In this document: in pieces, positions 14,990 to 21,650 of the stretch
How the letters are laid out: each line of letters opens with the position of its first letter
How positions within the stretch are numbered: position 1 is the stretch's first letter
Assembly: GCF_005938105.1 (NCBI RefSeq)
Contig: NZ_VCPE01000001.1
Location: forward strand, 124,001 to 188,000
Reading direction: 5' to 3'
Source: Brucella haematophila
Lineage (GTDB): Bacteria; Pseudomonadota; Alphaproteobacteria; Rhizobiales; Rhizobiaceae
Length of the DNA stretch: 64,000 nt
The notes under the pieces: model-generated
Database searches by the model: none
Seen by the model: the letters and a program-made list of their open reading frames with translations, nothing else
What the model was told of the DNA's origin: nothing
Translations under genes and position numbers: made by a program

Positions 14990-16039
14990 TTATGTTTTTT
15001 TGGGAACAAGCACGCTTATTTCGAGACCATTGGCGAGCCAGTTGCGTTGCACGCTGGCGTTAAGGGCGGTAATTAGTGCTGATTCAAGTCGGGTACCAAA
15101 CCCCTCAGAATCGGTTTCCTTTTGTTCAGTTCGCACGGTTTCGGACCAAAGCAGCGTGTACGTATCCGCGGTTTCCAAGACCGTTACACACAAACTGCCA
15201 GAAGGTGTAGAAAGCGCTCCATGCTTGGCTGCGTTGGTCGCGAACTCATGGAGCAACAGGGATAAACTGGTCAACTGCTTTCCAGAGACAATAGGATCGG
15301 CCCCGGTAACAGTAATATTCTGTTGGTCATAAGGTTCGAGTATGGTGTTGAGGAGCGCGTGAAGAGAAGTTTCCGTCGCCCCCGCGTCCCCTGAGTTGGG
15401 CATAGTCAGTGCGTGAGCTCTCGCAAGAGAAGACAATCTGGCTTGCAGGCGCTGGCGCAATTCGTCTACGGTTTTCGCCCCGCGACCGCTCAATGATACG
15501 ATCGCAGTCGCCAGCGCAAAGAGGTTCTTGATTCGATGATTCATCTCACCCATTAGGAGATGCTGCTCTTCCTGAGCGCGGCGTCGCTCTGTGATATCGC
15601 GAGCTATTTTCGACGCTCCGACAATCTGGCCCGACGCGTCCCGGATGGGAGAGATGGTCAGGGAAATATCAAAAAGCGTTCCGTCTTTTTTCTTTCTAAC
15701 AGTTTCAAAATGATCGACGCGGTTTCCTGCCCGAATCTGTGCTAAGATTGCAGGTTCTTCTTGCAGTCGATCTTTTGGAATAAGGATAGTGATCGGCTTC
15801 CCTATTATTTCATCAGGTTCGTATCCGAAAAGTCGCTGGGCACCCCTGTTCCAGGTTTTTACGTTGCCGTTGAGATCCTTGCTGATGATAGCGTCATCAG
15901 AACCATCGATGATAGCCGCCAGCCAGTCTCGGGGGTCGAGATCCGTACCATAAAAACTCGTTTGCCACGCATAGGAACCAGAATAGGAATGTACGGGCAA
16001 CAAGATGTTGGCCGGCTGATCCATGTTTTCGTCATTCAT
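14990..16039 (-). CDS. PAS-domain HWE-family sensor histidine kinase
   Basis: A 349-aa soluble kinase. Residues about 38-152 form a PAS sensor domain (DGSDDAIISKDLNGNV; PAC end at GASKIARDITERR). The phospho-acceptor H168 lies in GEMNHRIKNL. The ATPase part has LLHEFATNAAKHG with N269 and the W-x-E motif (WSE, 298-300) that defines the HWE group. There is no membrane segment, so it senses a cytoplasmic signal. HWE kinases often feed the PhyR/NepR/EcfG general stress pathway in Rhizobiales, and an EcfG-type promoter lies in the same cluster. No response regulator gene is adjacent. Start is ATG 16039; ATG 16024 is possible. Confidence 0.92.
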   Translation of the reverse strand: MNDENMDQPANILLPVHSYSGSYAWQTSFYGTDLDPRDWLAAIIDGSDDAIISKDLNGNVKTWNRGAQRLFGYEPDEIIGKPITILIPKDRLQEEPAILAQIRAGNRVDHFETVRKKKDGTLFDISLTISPIRDASGQIVGASKIARDITERRRAQEEQHLLMGEMNHRIKNLFALATAIVSLSGRGAKTVDELRQRLQARLSSLARAHALTMPNSGDAGATETSLHALLNTILEPYDQQNITVTGADPIVSGKQLTSLSLLLHEFATNAAKHGALSTPSGSLCVTVLETADTYTLLWSETVRTEQKETDSEGFGTRLESALITALNASVQRNWLANGLEISVLVPKKT

Positions 16040-16548
16040 CGCGCCACCCTCGATTTACTGAGCTATCAGCACAGCGAATTTGAGCAACAATCATATATGT
16101 TTTCAACAATCTACTTCAATCCGCAAATGTCCTGCGCCAGATTGCAAACGTGCCCTATTGGGGCACTTTGGATGATCCATCGAAAATCTCAATCGCCAAG
16201 TACTTTACAGTAAATCAGTCACTCGGAATCTGCTCTTTCGCACAGGCGCAATTTAACCCCAAACTTCAAAAGGCAGAGCTTTATTCGCTCATTTTCTTCA
16301 ACACAAATCGCGGTCTTTCAGCAATTTCTCAATAGCAGCATGCACGTCGGCTGCCGTTTTGTCGTCGTTGATGCGAAGTAGTCAGCAGTGGAGTTTTTTG
16401 AGCGACTCTGCTTCACACTGCTCGATACAGCAATAAACAGCGCCAATGATCAGCCATTGATGTATCTCACACGGTTAGGGTCGGCTACCGCCCCAATTTC
16501 TCAGCAATGCCTCCTGGGCGGCTGCTGTACTGGCGGTGTTTGTTCTCA
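16040..16548. other. Intergenic region, no convincing gene
   Basis: About 510 bases between the HWE kinase promoter side and the end of a small membrane-protein gene. A short stem-loop, GTGCCC (16150-16155) with GGGCAC (16161-16166), is present. Plus-strand frames of 60-100 codons lack ribosome sites and I do not regard them as genes. Confidence 0.5.
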
Positions 16549-16568
16549 TTACCTATCCGCAAAGATCG
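16549..16568. repeat. Right copy of a 20-bp direct repeat flanking the stress module
   Basis: Identical to 8358-8377 and in the same orientation, 8.2 kb apart. It covers the last six codons and the stop of the membrane-protein gene at 16549-16860. Confidence 0.8.
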
Positions 16569-16860
16569 CGCTGGCTTTTGTTGGGGCGTTTTTGGTTGCT
16601 GGAGCAGGAGGAGCGCTTACGGCCGCAGTGCGATTGCCGCTCAGCGAAGCGGCGATCTGTTTTTGCGACTCGCTGATGCTTGCGGCGTAATCGACCAATT
16701 GTCCGATGCAATAGAGAAACACGCCAGAGACTACGGCGCTGCACCCTGCAGTAAGCGCAAATGAACCGCCGCGGTTCATCTCGATAAAGCCCATTAGCGC
16801 CAACAGCGCTCCGCCGATCAAGCTTAGTAGCCCAAGAATTTTTGCCGCTGTTGCCATCAT
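16549..16860 (-). CDS. Hypothetical two-helix membrane protein, 103 aa
   Basis: The product has hydrophobic helices at about residues 6-27 and 34-56 separated by EMNRGGS, then a polar, Ala/Pro-rich tail ending AIFADR. ATG 16860 and ATG 16857 are adjacent; GGAAGGGG upstream favours the second by spacing. The frame also opens at TTG 16872. The gene sits between the stress module and phage-like early genes; a phage or island origin is possible. No family recognised. Confidence 0.6.
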   Translation of the reverse strand: MMATAAKILGLLSLIGGALLALMGFIEMNRGGSFALTAGCSAVVSGVFLYCIGQLVDYAASISESQKQIAASLSGNRTAAVSAPPAPATKNAPTKASAIFADR

Positions 16861-16914
16861 TGCCCCTTCCAACGCGATACGTCGGAAGGTGCCTCATTTA
16901 GCCGGCGATATCAA

Positions 16915-17211
16915 CTATCGAAGCATCTTGCCTGGCTTAGGAACTTCAATCTTCAAGCTCGTTGCATGGTTGTTGCCAGCGCCGTCGTCTCGTGACCGGT
17001 CATACAAGACGCCAAAGGAATTTTTGGTCTCTATGAATTCTATACCGTGTTCCTCTAGTACGCGGCGTAACTGTTGAATGGTGGACTGTTTAGCGTCGTT
17101 TCCGTTCTCAATTCTGGAAATTGTGTTCGCAGTTATTCCCGAAGCTTCAGCTAGCTCGCGCACACCCCATTTGAGGGCGGTCCTCGCTAATCGCAATTGC
17201 ATCGGCGTCAT
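16915..17211 (-). CDS. XRE-family HTH transcriptional regulator (phage-type repressor)
   Basis: A 98-aa protein with an N-terminal helix-turn-helix of the XRE/Cro type (MTPMQLRLARTALKWGVREL, then EASGITANTISRIENG) and a short C-terminal part. ATG 17211 has AAGG upstream; the frame opens at TTG 17229. It is divergent from a run of five overlapping small genes, with palindromic sites in the shared promoter region, the layout of a prophage repressor or a control gene of an integrated element. It lacks a C-terminal peptidase domain, so SOS-type self-cleavage is not expected. Confidence 0.85.
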   Translation of the reverse strand: MTPMQLRLARTALKWGVRELAEASGITANTISRIENGNDAKQSTIQQLRRVLEEHGIEFIETKNSFGVLYDRSRDDGAGNNHATSLKIEVPKPGKMLR

Positions 17212-17221
17212 TTTGTGTACC

Positions 17222-17281
17222 TTGTACAAATAGGCGTTGACAGCATACCGAATGCTGCTATGGTTTGGATACAGTACAAAT
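17222..17281. promoter_or_regulatory. Divergent promoter/operator region of the XRE regulator
   Basis: TTGTACAA (17222-17229) is a perfect palindrome next to the regulator start. A second half-related site, CAGTACAAAT, lies at 17272-17281. A -35 box TTGACA (17237-17242) faces the plus-strand genes, and CAGCAT-5-ATGCTG (17241-17257), a 6-bp inverted repeat, lies between -35 and a -10-like TATGGT. These sites would let the repressor control both directions. Confidence 0.55.
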
Positions 17282-17347
17282 ACAGCGGGACGAAATCAAC
17301 GCAAACCTACTGACATAGTTACCAGACCGTTAATCGAGGAGACCATC

Positions 17348-17713
17348 ATGCAGCACACCGTGCCAGCAAACGCCACCGGCTTGCCCATCGCCATCGACAT
17401 GCCGATACGGGCCAGGCAGCAGCAGCCCCGCAACCTTTGCGCCATGGTTATCGATGGCGAAGCCGTCTGGGTCGATATCAACCGCTATGACGAAACTGGG
17501 CGCGCCGTAATCATCGAACACGATGGACGCATTCGCCTGATGGAAGTCGAACAGGAACACATCGGTTTTCGTCCCTTCGGTGCTCGCACTTCTTTAGGGC
17601 AGCGGTTTAAGTCGGCACATGGCGGTGTGGCTCGCAACAGCGTGATCGTCGTCGGCATGGTCATTGACGCACCGATTCGCGGAGGTCGGTTAATTGAGTG
17701 CGATTTGTCATGA
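17348..17713 (+). CDS. Phage-like early gene product, 121 aa
   Basis: ATG 17348 has GAGGAG six bases upstream; the frame reaches back to 17237, but nothing supports an earlier start. The product is a small basic/mixed protein with beta-rich segments (AMVIDGEAVWVDINRYDETG, VIIEHDGRIRLMEVE). Its last codons overlap the next gene by four bases (ATGA). It is the first gene of a tightly packed operon driven from the region controlled by the XRE repressor. I do not recognise the family. Confidence 0.7.
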   Translation: MQHTVPANATGLPIAIDMPIRARQQQPRNLCAMVIDGEAVWVDINRYDETGRAVIIEHDGRIRLMEVEQEHIGFRPFGARTSLGQRFKSAHGGVARNSVIVVGMVIDAPIRGGRLIECDLS

Positions 17714-18129
17714 CCGGACTTGAAAGTTACGTGAACGCACTCGAAACAGCGAGAGAGACCTTCTTCGAGATGGACGACGCCCTGGGCCAGCTTTCATGCG
17801 CAATCGACGTGATTGAAGCTCTGACCGATGGGCATATCGCTAGCAAGGCGACTAACCCGCTGCATCACAATTACCGGCGATTGTGCGAGGCGCTAAGCGA
17901 CGCATGGCCGACGGTTGTGAAAGCCGCGCCGCCACTTCCTGACTTTGGCGATGACCTCTTCCACGAAGGGGCGACGGTATTCATGGGCGGCAAGTCCTAC
18001 GTTCTCGGAAAATACCATCCTGAAATCAAAGCGTGGGATCTGTGCCACGGCGGCGAGAACGAAATCACCCTGCGCGCAGATATCCTGCGCAGGAACATCA
18101 CGGGCATCATATTTAAGGAAGCATCATGA
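17710..18129 (+). CDS. Phage-like early gene product, 139 aa
   Basis: ATG 17710 overlaps the preceding stop in an ATGA junction; the open frame begins 12 bases earlier, but the overlap start is the natural one. The N-terminal half is helical (ETARETFFEMDDALGQLSCA), and the C-terminal half contains FMGGKSYVLGKYHPEIKAWD and ITLRADILRRNI. There are no membrane segments and no known motif. Position suggests an accessory protein of the element. Confidence 0.7.
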   Translation: MTGLESYVNALETARETFFEMDDALGQLSCAIDVIEALTDGHIASKATNPLHHNYRRLCEALSDAWPTVVKAAPPLPDFGDDLFHEGATVFMGGKSYVLGKYHPEIKAWDLCHGGENEITLRADILRRNITGIIFKEAS

Positions 18130-18332
18130 CCCCGCAAGAACGGTTGGTTCAAGCCATCAACGACGCCACGGCTCTTTCGCTGATTATCGGGGATCTTTTC
18201 GACAAGGATGACGTGAGGCAGGACTTTCTTGCCCGCCAGCTGGTTTCGGCCACTGAACGGATGAACCGCGCCCTTGCGGCCTGGCAGAAAGAGCTATCCG
18301 AGGACAGCGAGCCGGAACAGGTGGCGGCATGA
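18126..18332 (+). CDS. Phage-like small protein, 68 aa
   Basis: A small helical, acidic protein starting at an ATGA overlap with the previous gene. The sequence suggests two long helices (residues 3-25 and 32-60). Its own stop overlaps the next small gene in the same way. No family recognised. Confidence 0.65.
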   Translation: MTPQERLVQAINDATALSLIIGDLFDKDDVRQDFLARQLVSATERMNRALAAWQKELSEDSEPEQVAA

Positions 18333-18442
18333 GTAAGGCAGAGAAGCGAACACTGAAGGAAAACGTGAAGCCGCCGAAGAAGGAGTCCGTGTACCTGAAA
18401 GCGCTGGCAAGCCGCGTGAAGGGGAAGGGGAGGAAGCCATGA
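18329..18442 (+). CDS. Very basic 37-aa protein
   Basis: The frame begins at an ATGA overlap and encodes a Lys/Arg-rich peptide (MSKAEKRTLKENVKPPKKES to the end KGKGRKP). About one residue in three is basic, suggesting nucleic-acid or membrane-surface binding. It is supported by the unbroken chain of ATGA junctions on both sides rather than by homology. Confidence 0.5.
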   Translation: MSKAEKRTLKENVKPPKKESVYLKALASRVKGKGRKP

Positions 18443-18510
18443 TTGGCGTGGCCGTCGGTAGTGCAGGCTGGACGATTGTCCGCGAATTATGGCGCCACCG
18501 TCGACGCTAA
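18439..18510 (+). CDS. 23-aa peptide at the end of the overlapping operon
   Basis: ATG 18439 overlaps the previous stop (ATGA), and GGGGAGGAAG lies just upstream as a good ribosome site. The peptide (MIGVAVGSAGWTIVRELWRH plus RRR) has a short apolar start and a basic end. The strong ribosome site and coupling argue that it is translated; its role is unknown. Confidence 0.4.
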   Translation: MIGVAVGSAGWTIVRELWRHRRR

Positions 18511-18518
18511 CACCTATT

Positions 18519-18601
18519 GCCCGCCTAGCCGGACCGATCTTCTAAATCGGTAACCGTAACAGGAGCTGAAAATCGCGGTTCGATTCCGCGGGCGGGCTCC
18601 A
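18519..18601 (+). tRNA. tRNA-Arg(UCU)-like element lacking a D arm
   Basis: The ends form a perfect 7-bp acceptor stem, GCCCGCC (18519-18525) with GGCGGGC (18591-18597), followed by T and CCA. The T arm is perfect (CGCGG, loop TTCGATT, CCGCG, 18574-18590). An anticodon-like hairpin, CCGAT-CTTCTAA-ATCGG, gives anticodon UCU. Only seven bases (TAGCCGG) separate acceptor and anticodon stems, so no D arm can form, and about 20 bases replace the variable loop. It is either a degenerate phage tRNA or a tRNA mimic. Confidence 0.45.
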
Positions 18602-18876
18602 TAATCCCGGCCTTTACCAGCCGGGAACCTGTGCAGATTTTGCACAAGTCACCAGAACACGAGGATTTAAAGCGGTCTCTGGCTTCCGGGCCGGAGACAT
18701 AAAAAAGGACGGCGTTATGCCCGGCACCATCCGTAAGCCGCCGTCCTCCGTACTAGCCAAGGACACGAGGAGACAAAAGCCACCAACCTTGGCGTTTCTT
18801 CCGGGTACCACCCCGGCAACCGGCATATGGCCTTCACCACGCCATGTGTCAATCGCCACCAAAACGAGGAATGACT
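18602..18876 (+). other. Hairpin-rich leader of the 197-aa gene
   Basis: No gene is seen in these 275 bases. Several stems stand out: TCCCGGC (18605-18611) with GCCGGGA (18620-18626); TGTGCA (18630-18635) with TGCACA (18641-18646); GGTCTC with GGAGAC near 18680-18700; and GGACGGCG with CGCCGTCC flanking about 18708-18746. Such density suggests a structured 5' leader or a separate RNA. Confidence 0.4.
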
Positions 18877-19470
18877 ATGATTAAAGAACAGAGCACATTC
18901 ATCGTGGATCTTATCGACATCGCAAAGCGTGCCGAATGCAAGATCACGATCACAACCAAAAGTGGCCATGTCGTCTGCGAAGTTGGCCCTGAGACGTTCC
19001 CCTTCAAAGTCGACGAAGACGGCGTCGTCTATATGGATAATGCCAAGGTCGATTACGAAGCTCTCAATATGGATGTCGGCGAACTGATGCGGTTCCTGGA
19101 TTCGAGGATAGGCACGCTCCGGCAAGAAATCTTGCGCATGTCAGCTAAGACCAGCGGCGAGCATGCGAGCCACGTATCGATGAAATTCTATGTCGGCGAA
19201 CTGCGATTGACGGTCGAGCCGACCGAAGTGCCACTTTTCGACCCACGCAAGGACATAGGCGAAACATTCTCCAAAGCCTGCAAAAGCTGGACTGAAAGCA
19301 TCGCAGAGGCGACAAGCCCGCGATCGGATTTGGCAAAAACTATCGAGCATCTAACGGTACGTCTCGATCCAGAAGAGCTTTACGACGATCTGGTGAAAAG
19401 CCCGGAATTCAAGTCGGTAATTGTAGACGCGCTCTGTCGCGGTCCGCGTACCGTGCATATCAAGCTGTAA
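18877..19470 (+). CDS. Hypothetical island protein, 197 aa
   Basis: Of three in-frame starts (18844, 18871, 18877), ATG 18877 is best placed relative to ACGAGGA (six bases). The N-terminal half is beta-rich (KITITTKSGHVVCEVGPETF, VVYMDNAKVDYE); the C-terminal half is helical (YDDLVKSPEFKSVIVDALC). No transmembrane segment and no known motif. It is the last gene before the tRNA-Gln boundary and follows a structured leader. Confidence 0.65.
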   Translation: MIKEQSTFIVDLIDIAKRAECKITITTKSGHVVCEVGPETFPFKVDEDGVVYMDNAKVDYEALNMDVGELMRFLDSRIGTLRQEILRMSAKTSGEHASHVSMKFYVGELRLTVEPTEVPLFDPRKDIGETFSKACKSWTESIAEATSPRSDLAKTIEHLTVRLDPEELYDDLVKSPEFKSVIVDALCRGPRTVHIKL

Positions 19471-19475
19471 CGAAA

Positions 19476-19505
19476 TGCCCCGCCCGCCAAGCCGGTGGCG
19501 GGGCA
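19476..19505 (+). terminator. Strong stem-loop after the 197-aa gene
   Basis: TGCCCCGCC (19476-19484) pairs with GGCGGGGCA (19497-19505), a perfect 9-bp stem with a 12-nt loop, starting 5 bases after the stop codon. The following sequence is only A/T-mixed, so termination may be partial. Confidence 0.6.
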
Positions 19506-19656
19506 AGAATCGAAATTTCATGTCGCGCTCATGTCGCGTTCTGCCGCCTGAACGTAGTGCGACCTGTTACAATTCAATACGTTATGTTGCATCGAATTTC
19601 AGGGTTATGCGACATGAAAATGAGGGAAAATGACAGCTAAGTCATTGATTTTAAAG
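19506..19656. other. Island end region next to tRNA-Gln
   Basis: About 150 non-coding bases between the last island gene and the tRNA 3' end. ATGTCGCGCTC and ATGTCGCGTTC form a tandem near-repeat at about 19519-19540, and GCGACATGAAAATGAGGG follows. Arm-type binding sites of an integrase would be expected here, but none can be confirmed without the other element end. Confidence 0.35.
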
Positions 19657-19730
19657 TGGCTGGGGAACCTGGATTCGAACCAAGACTAACGGAGTCAGAG
19701 TCCGTTGTTCTACCCTTAAACTATTCCCCA
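19657..19730 (-). tRNA. tRNA-Gln(CUG)
   Basis: Read on the minus strand: acceptor stem TGGGGAA with TTCCCCA, discriminator G and encoded CCA; anticodon stem ACGGA/TCCGT with loop CTCTGAC, giving anticodon CUG; T arm with loop TTCGAAT. All arms are canonical and the length is 74 nt. Its 3' end points into the accessory island, so it is a probable integration site. Confidence 0.95.
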
Positions 19731-20133
19731 GCAAGGATTGCAAATTATGCTCTTATCGAGAGTTTGCAATTGCGACAGGAGCGTGAAGCTCGTTCGCGAC
19801 GGCCTCCATCTAGCGAACTCAAACCGCGAACGCAACCCCTTTCTTTGAAAAAAGAACAGTAAATTTAGCTATCCCCAATTTGTCGAGCCGCGATGGTCAA
19901 AAACAACCGCAAAGCCTGGCCTTTTGTGGAGTAGTCAAAAGGGCGACGGGTATGGGTGCGGCTTTAAAATAAAAAGGCCCGGCCAGCGGAGGAGCGGGCC
20001 GGGCAAAGGGCAGGCTGGCCGAGAGGGGACCCGGCTTGTGAAGGTGGCGCCTGCCAGATGTTCCGTCAGCAGTTCGGGCGGAGAGGTTTCCTCGCCCGAA
20101 CCGTGGATGCAAGAGACTGCTGAAGCATTTGCC
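19731..20133. other. Intergenic region between tRNA-Gln and the DUF1127 gene
   Basis: About 400 bases without a convincing gene. The first part must hold the minus-strand tRNA promoter. A terminator for the DUF1127 gene lies at 19971-20004, and a second 9-bp stem, GTTCGGGCG (20072-20080) with CGCCCGAAC (20093-20101), lies nearer that gene. Confidence 0.55.
19971..20004 (-). terminator. Intrinsic terminator of the DUF1127 transcript
   Basis: On the minus strand GCCCGGCC (20004-19997) pairs with GGCCGGGC (19984-19977) and is followed by CTTTTTATTTT. It is well placed downstream of the DUF1127 gene. Confidence 0.8.
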
Positions 20134-20436
20134 TCAGCAGATATGCCGTGTGGCCTCGATGCGGCGCTGCGCATCGGCAAGCGAACGCAGAACACGTGTC
20201 GGATTTTCGCGACCGCGATAATGCGTCGCCGTATAGACATCGCCGCGATGCAGACCAATGTCGCGTAGCAGATAATCGTCAAGCTCGTTCAGTCGCATCA
20301 CATGCTGTCGATTGCGGAAAATCATCCAGCGACGCAGAGCCGACGTAAACACAGCTTTCACCGTTTGCGCGAACGTGGAGGTCTCTGCGCTCGTTGCCGG
20401 TAAGTAGGTCGTCGTTGTCTTGCTTATCGCTGTCAT
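20134..20436 (-). CDS. DUF1127 small protein
   Basis: A 100-aa protein whose residues about 35-66 carry the DUF1127 pattern: RRWMIFRNRQHVMRLNELDD followed by LLRDIGLHRGDV. DUF1127 proteins are short Arg-rich proteins abundant in Rhizobiales; some affect phosphate and carbon metabolism and RNA turnover. It is divergent from an LsrB/VtlR-like LysR gene, and VtlR in Brucella is known to control small DUF1127 genes, so direct control by the neighbour is likely. A strong terminator follows. Confidence 0.85.
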   Translation of the reverse strand: MTAISKTTTTYLPATSAETSTFAQTVKAVFTSALRRWMIFRNRQHVMRLNELDDYLLRDIGLHRGDVYTATHYRGRENPTRVLRSLADAQRRIEATRHIC

Positions 20437-20531
20437 GTCCGCTCTCCTTTAAATCAGCGGTGCTAAGGGGTTCTTATCGTCAGGGTCATGCGCTTTCGCG
20501 GCTCCTTTCCTCTACGACGGCTGCTTTATCC

Positions 20532-20550
20532 AACAATCGAATTGATTGTT
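20532..20550. promoter_or_regulatory. Inverted repeat between DUF1127 and LysR genes
   Basis: AACAATC (20532-20538), five bases, GATTGTT (20544-20550). The core has the T-N11-A shape of LysR boxes and lies about 55 bases upstream of the LysR start, in the divergent promoter region. Confidence 0.5.
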
Positions 20551-20601
20551 CCAACGAATGTTTCTAATGTCATTCTTCAATTATAGTGATGGATAGCGCC
20601 C

Positions 20602-21570
20602 ATGAGCACGCCTCTGGATCTCGATCAGTTACAAACCTTCATCGCCATAGCCGACACCGGCAGTTTCACACGCGCTGCCGATGCTATTTTCAAGACGCAA
20701 TCGGCGGTTTCCATGCAGATGCGGCGGCTGGAGGAGCGGATCGGCAAGCCCCTGTTCGAGCGGGACGGGCGCTCCAATCGTCTGACTGAAGATGGCGACA
20801 GGCTGCTTCTTTATGCGCGGCGGATGATGCAACTGAATGGTGAGACCATTGCGGCTTTCGACGATACGCAACTGGAAGGGCATGTCCGCATTGGAACACC
20901 TGATGATTATGCCGATCGCTTCCTGCCGGAAATCATGGCGCGTTTCGCCCGGTCCAATCCGCGCGTCGAGCTGTCGGTGGTCTGCGAGCCAACGGTCAAT
21001 CTCGATGAAATGATCCGCCGCGGCACGCTGGATATTGCGCTGGTCACGCAGTGCGACGACAAGCGCCGCTCGGAAGTGGTACGCACCGAACCGTTGCTCT
21101 GGGTCACCTCGGCCAACCATGCCGTGCATGAGGAAGCCGTGCTGCCGCTTGCAGTGGGTCGCCCGACCTGCATCTGGCGTCATGCGGCAATCGAAGTGCT
21201 GGAAGCGGCGAAACGCGATTATCGCATTATCATCACGAGCTGGTCTGCGACGGTTTCGGCGGCTGCGGTTCTCTCCGGCCTTGCCGTTTCGGTGCTGCCG
21301 GAATGTGCATTGCGTCCGGGCATGCGGGTGCTGGGCGAGGCGGACGGATTTGGCACCTTGCCGGAATTCGGCATCGGCATCATGCGCGGCCATAACAAGC
21401 AGAATGCGGTGGTGGATGCGCTGGCGCAGCACATTATCGAAAGTCTCGACAATATTTCGTCGCCGCAGCCGGTAGGCATTGTCGGCGCAATGAATTCACC
21501 GGAAATTTCGTCGTTTCCGGCGGTTCGCACGCGGAGGGTGCGGGCCAATGAATTGCTGCCTGGCTGGTGA
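20602..21570 (+). CDS. LysR-family regulator, LsrB/VtlR-like
   Basis: A 322-aa LysR protein: winged HTH at about residues 8-66 (LDLDQLQTFIAIADTGSF, KTQSAVSMQMRRLEERIGKP) and an effector domain from about 92. The run GTPDDYADRFLPEIMARF and the PLAVGRPTCIWR and RPGMRVL stretches are those I associate with the LsrB (Sinorhizobium) / VtlR (Brucella) group, which control stress, envelope and small-RNA genes. Classical lsrB/vtlR lies beside trxB, which is absent here, so this may be a paralogue and I give no symbol. It is divergent from a DUF1127 gene. Confidence 0.85.
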   Translation: MSTPLDLDQLQTFIAIADTGSFTRAADAIFKTQSAVSMQMRRLEERIGKPLFERDGRSNRLTEDGDRLLLYARRMMQLNGETIAAFDDTQLEGHVRIGTPDDYADRFLPEIMARFARSNPRVELSVVCEPTVNLDEMIRRGTLDIALVTQCDDKRRSEVVRTEPLLWVTSANHAVHEEAVLPLAVGRPTCIWRHAAIEVLEAAKRDYRIIITSWSATVSAAAVLSGLAVSVLPECALRPGMRVLGEADGFGTLPEFGIGIMRGHNKQNAVVDALAQHIIESLDNISSPQPVGIVGAMNSPEISSFPAVRTRRVRANELLPGW

Positions 21571-21650
21571 GGCCAGTTGTGATCGAACTGTAATTTGCCG
21601 CGCGGCTGCTTGACCAGCCATACCGGCTAATGGCCTATGATGGGATGAGC

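Noticed and set aside
19656-19862. 68-codon ORF starting in tRNA-Gln
   Set aside because: Its first half is the antisense of the tRNA; the MAGEPGFEPRLTESE peptide is a well-known tRNA artefact.
20602-21570. Naming the LysR gene vtlR/lsrB
   Set aside because: Sequence character fits the group, but the usual trxB/lrp neighbours are absent; a paralogue cannot be excluded.
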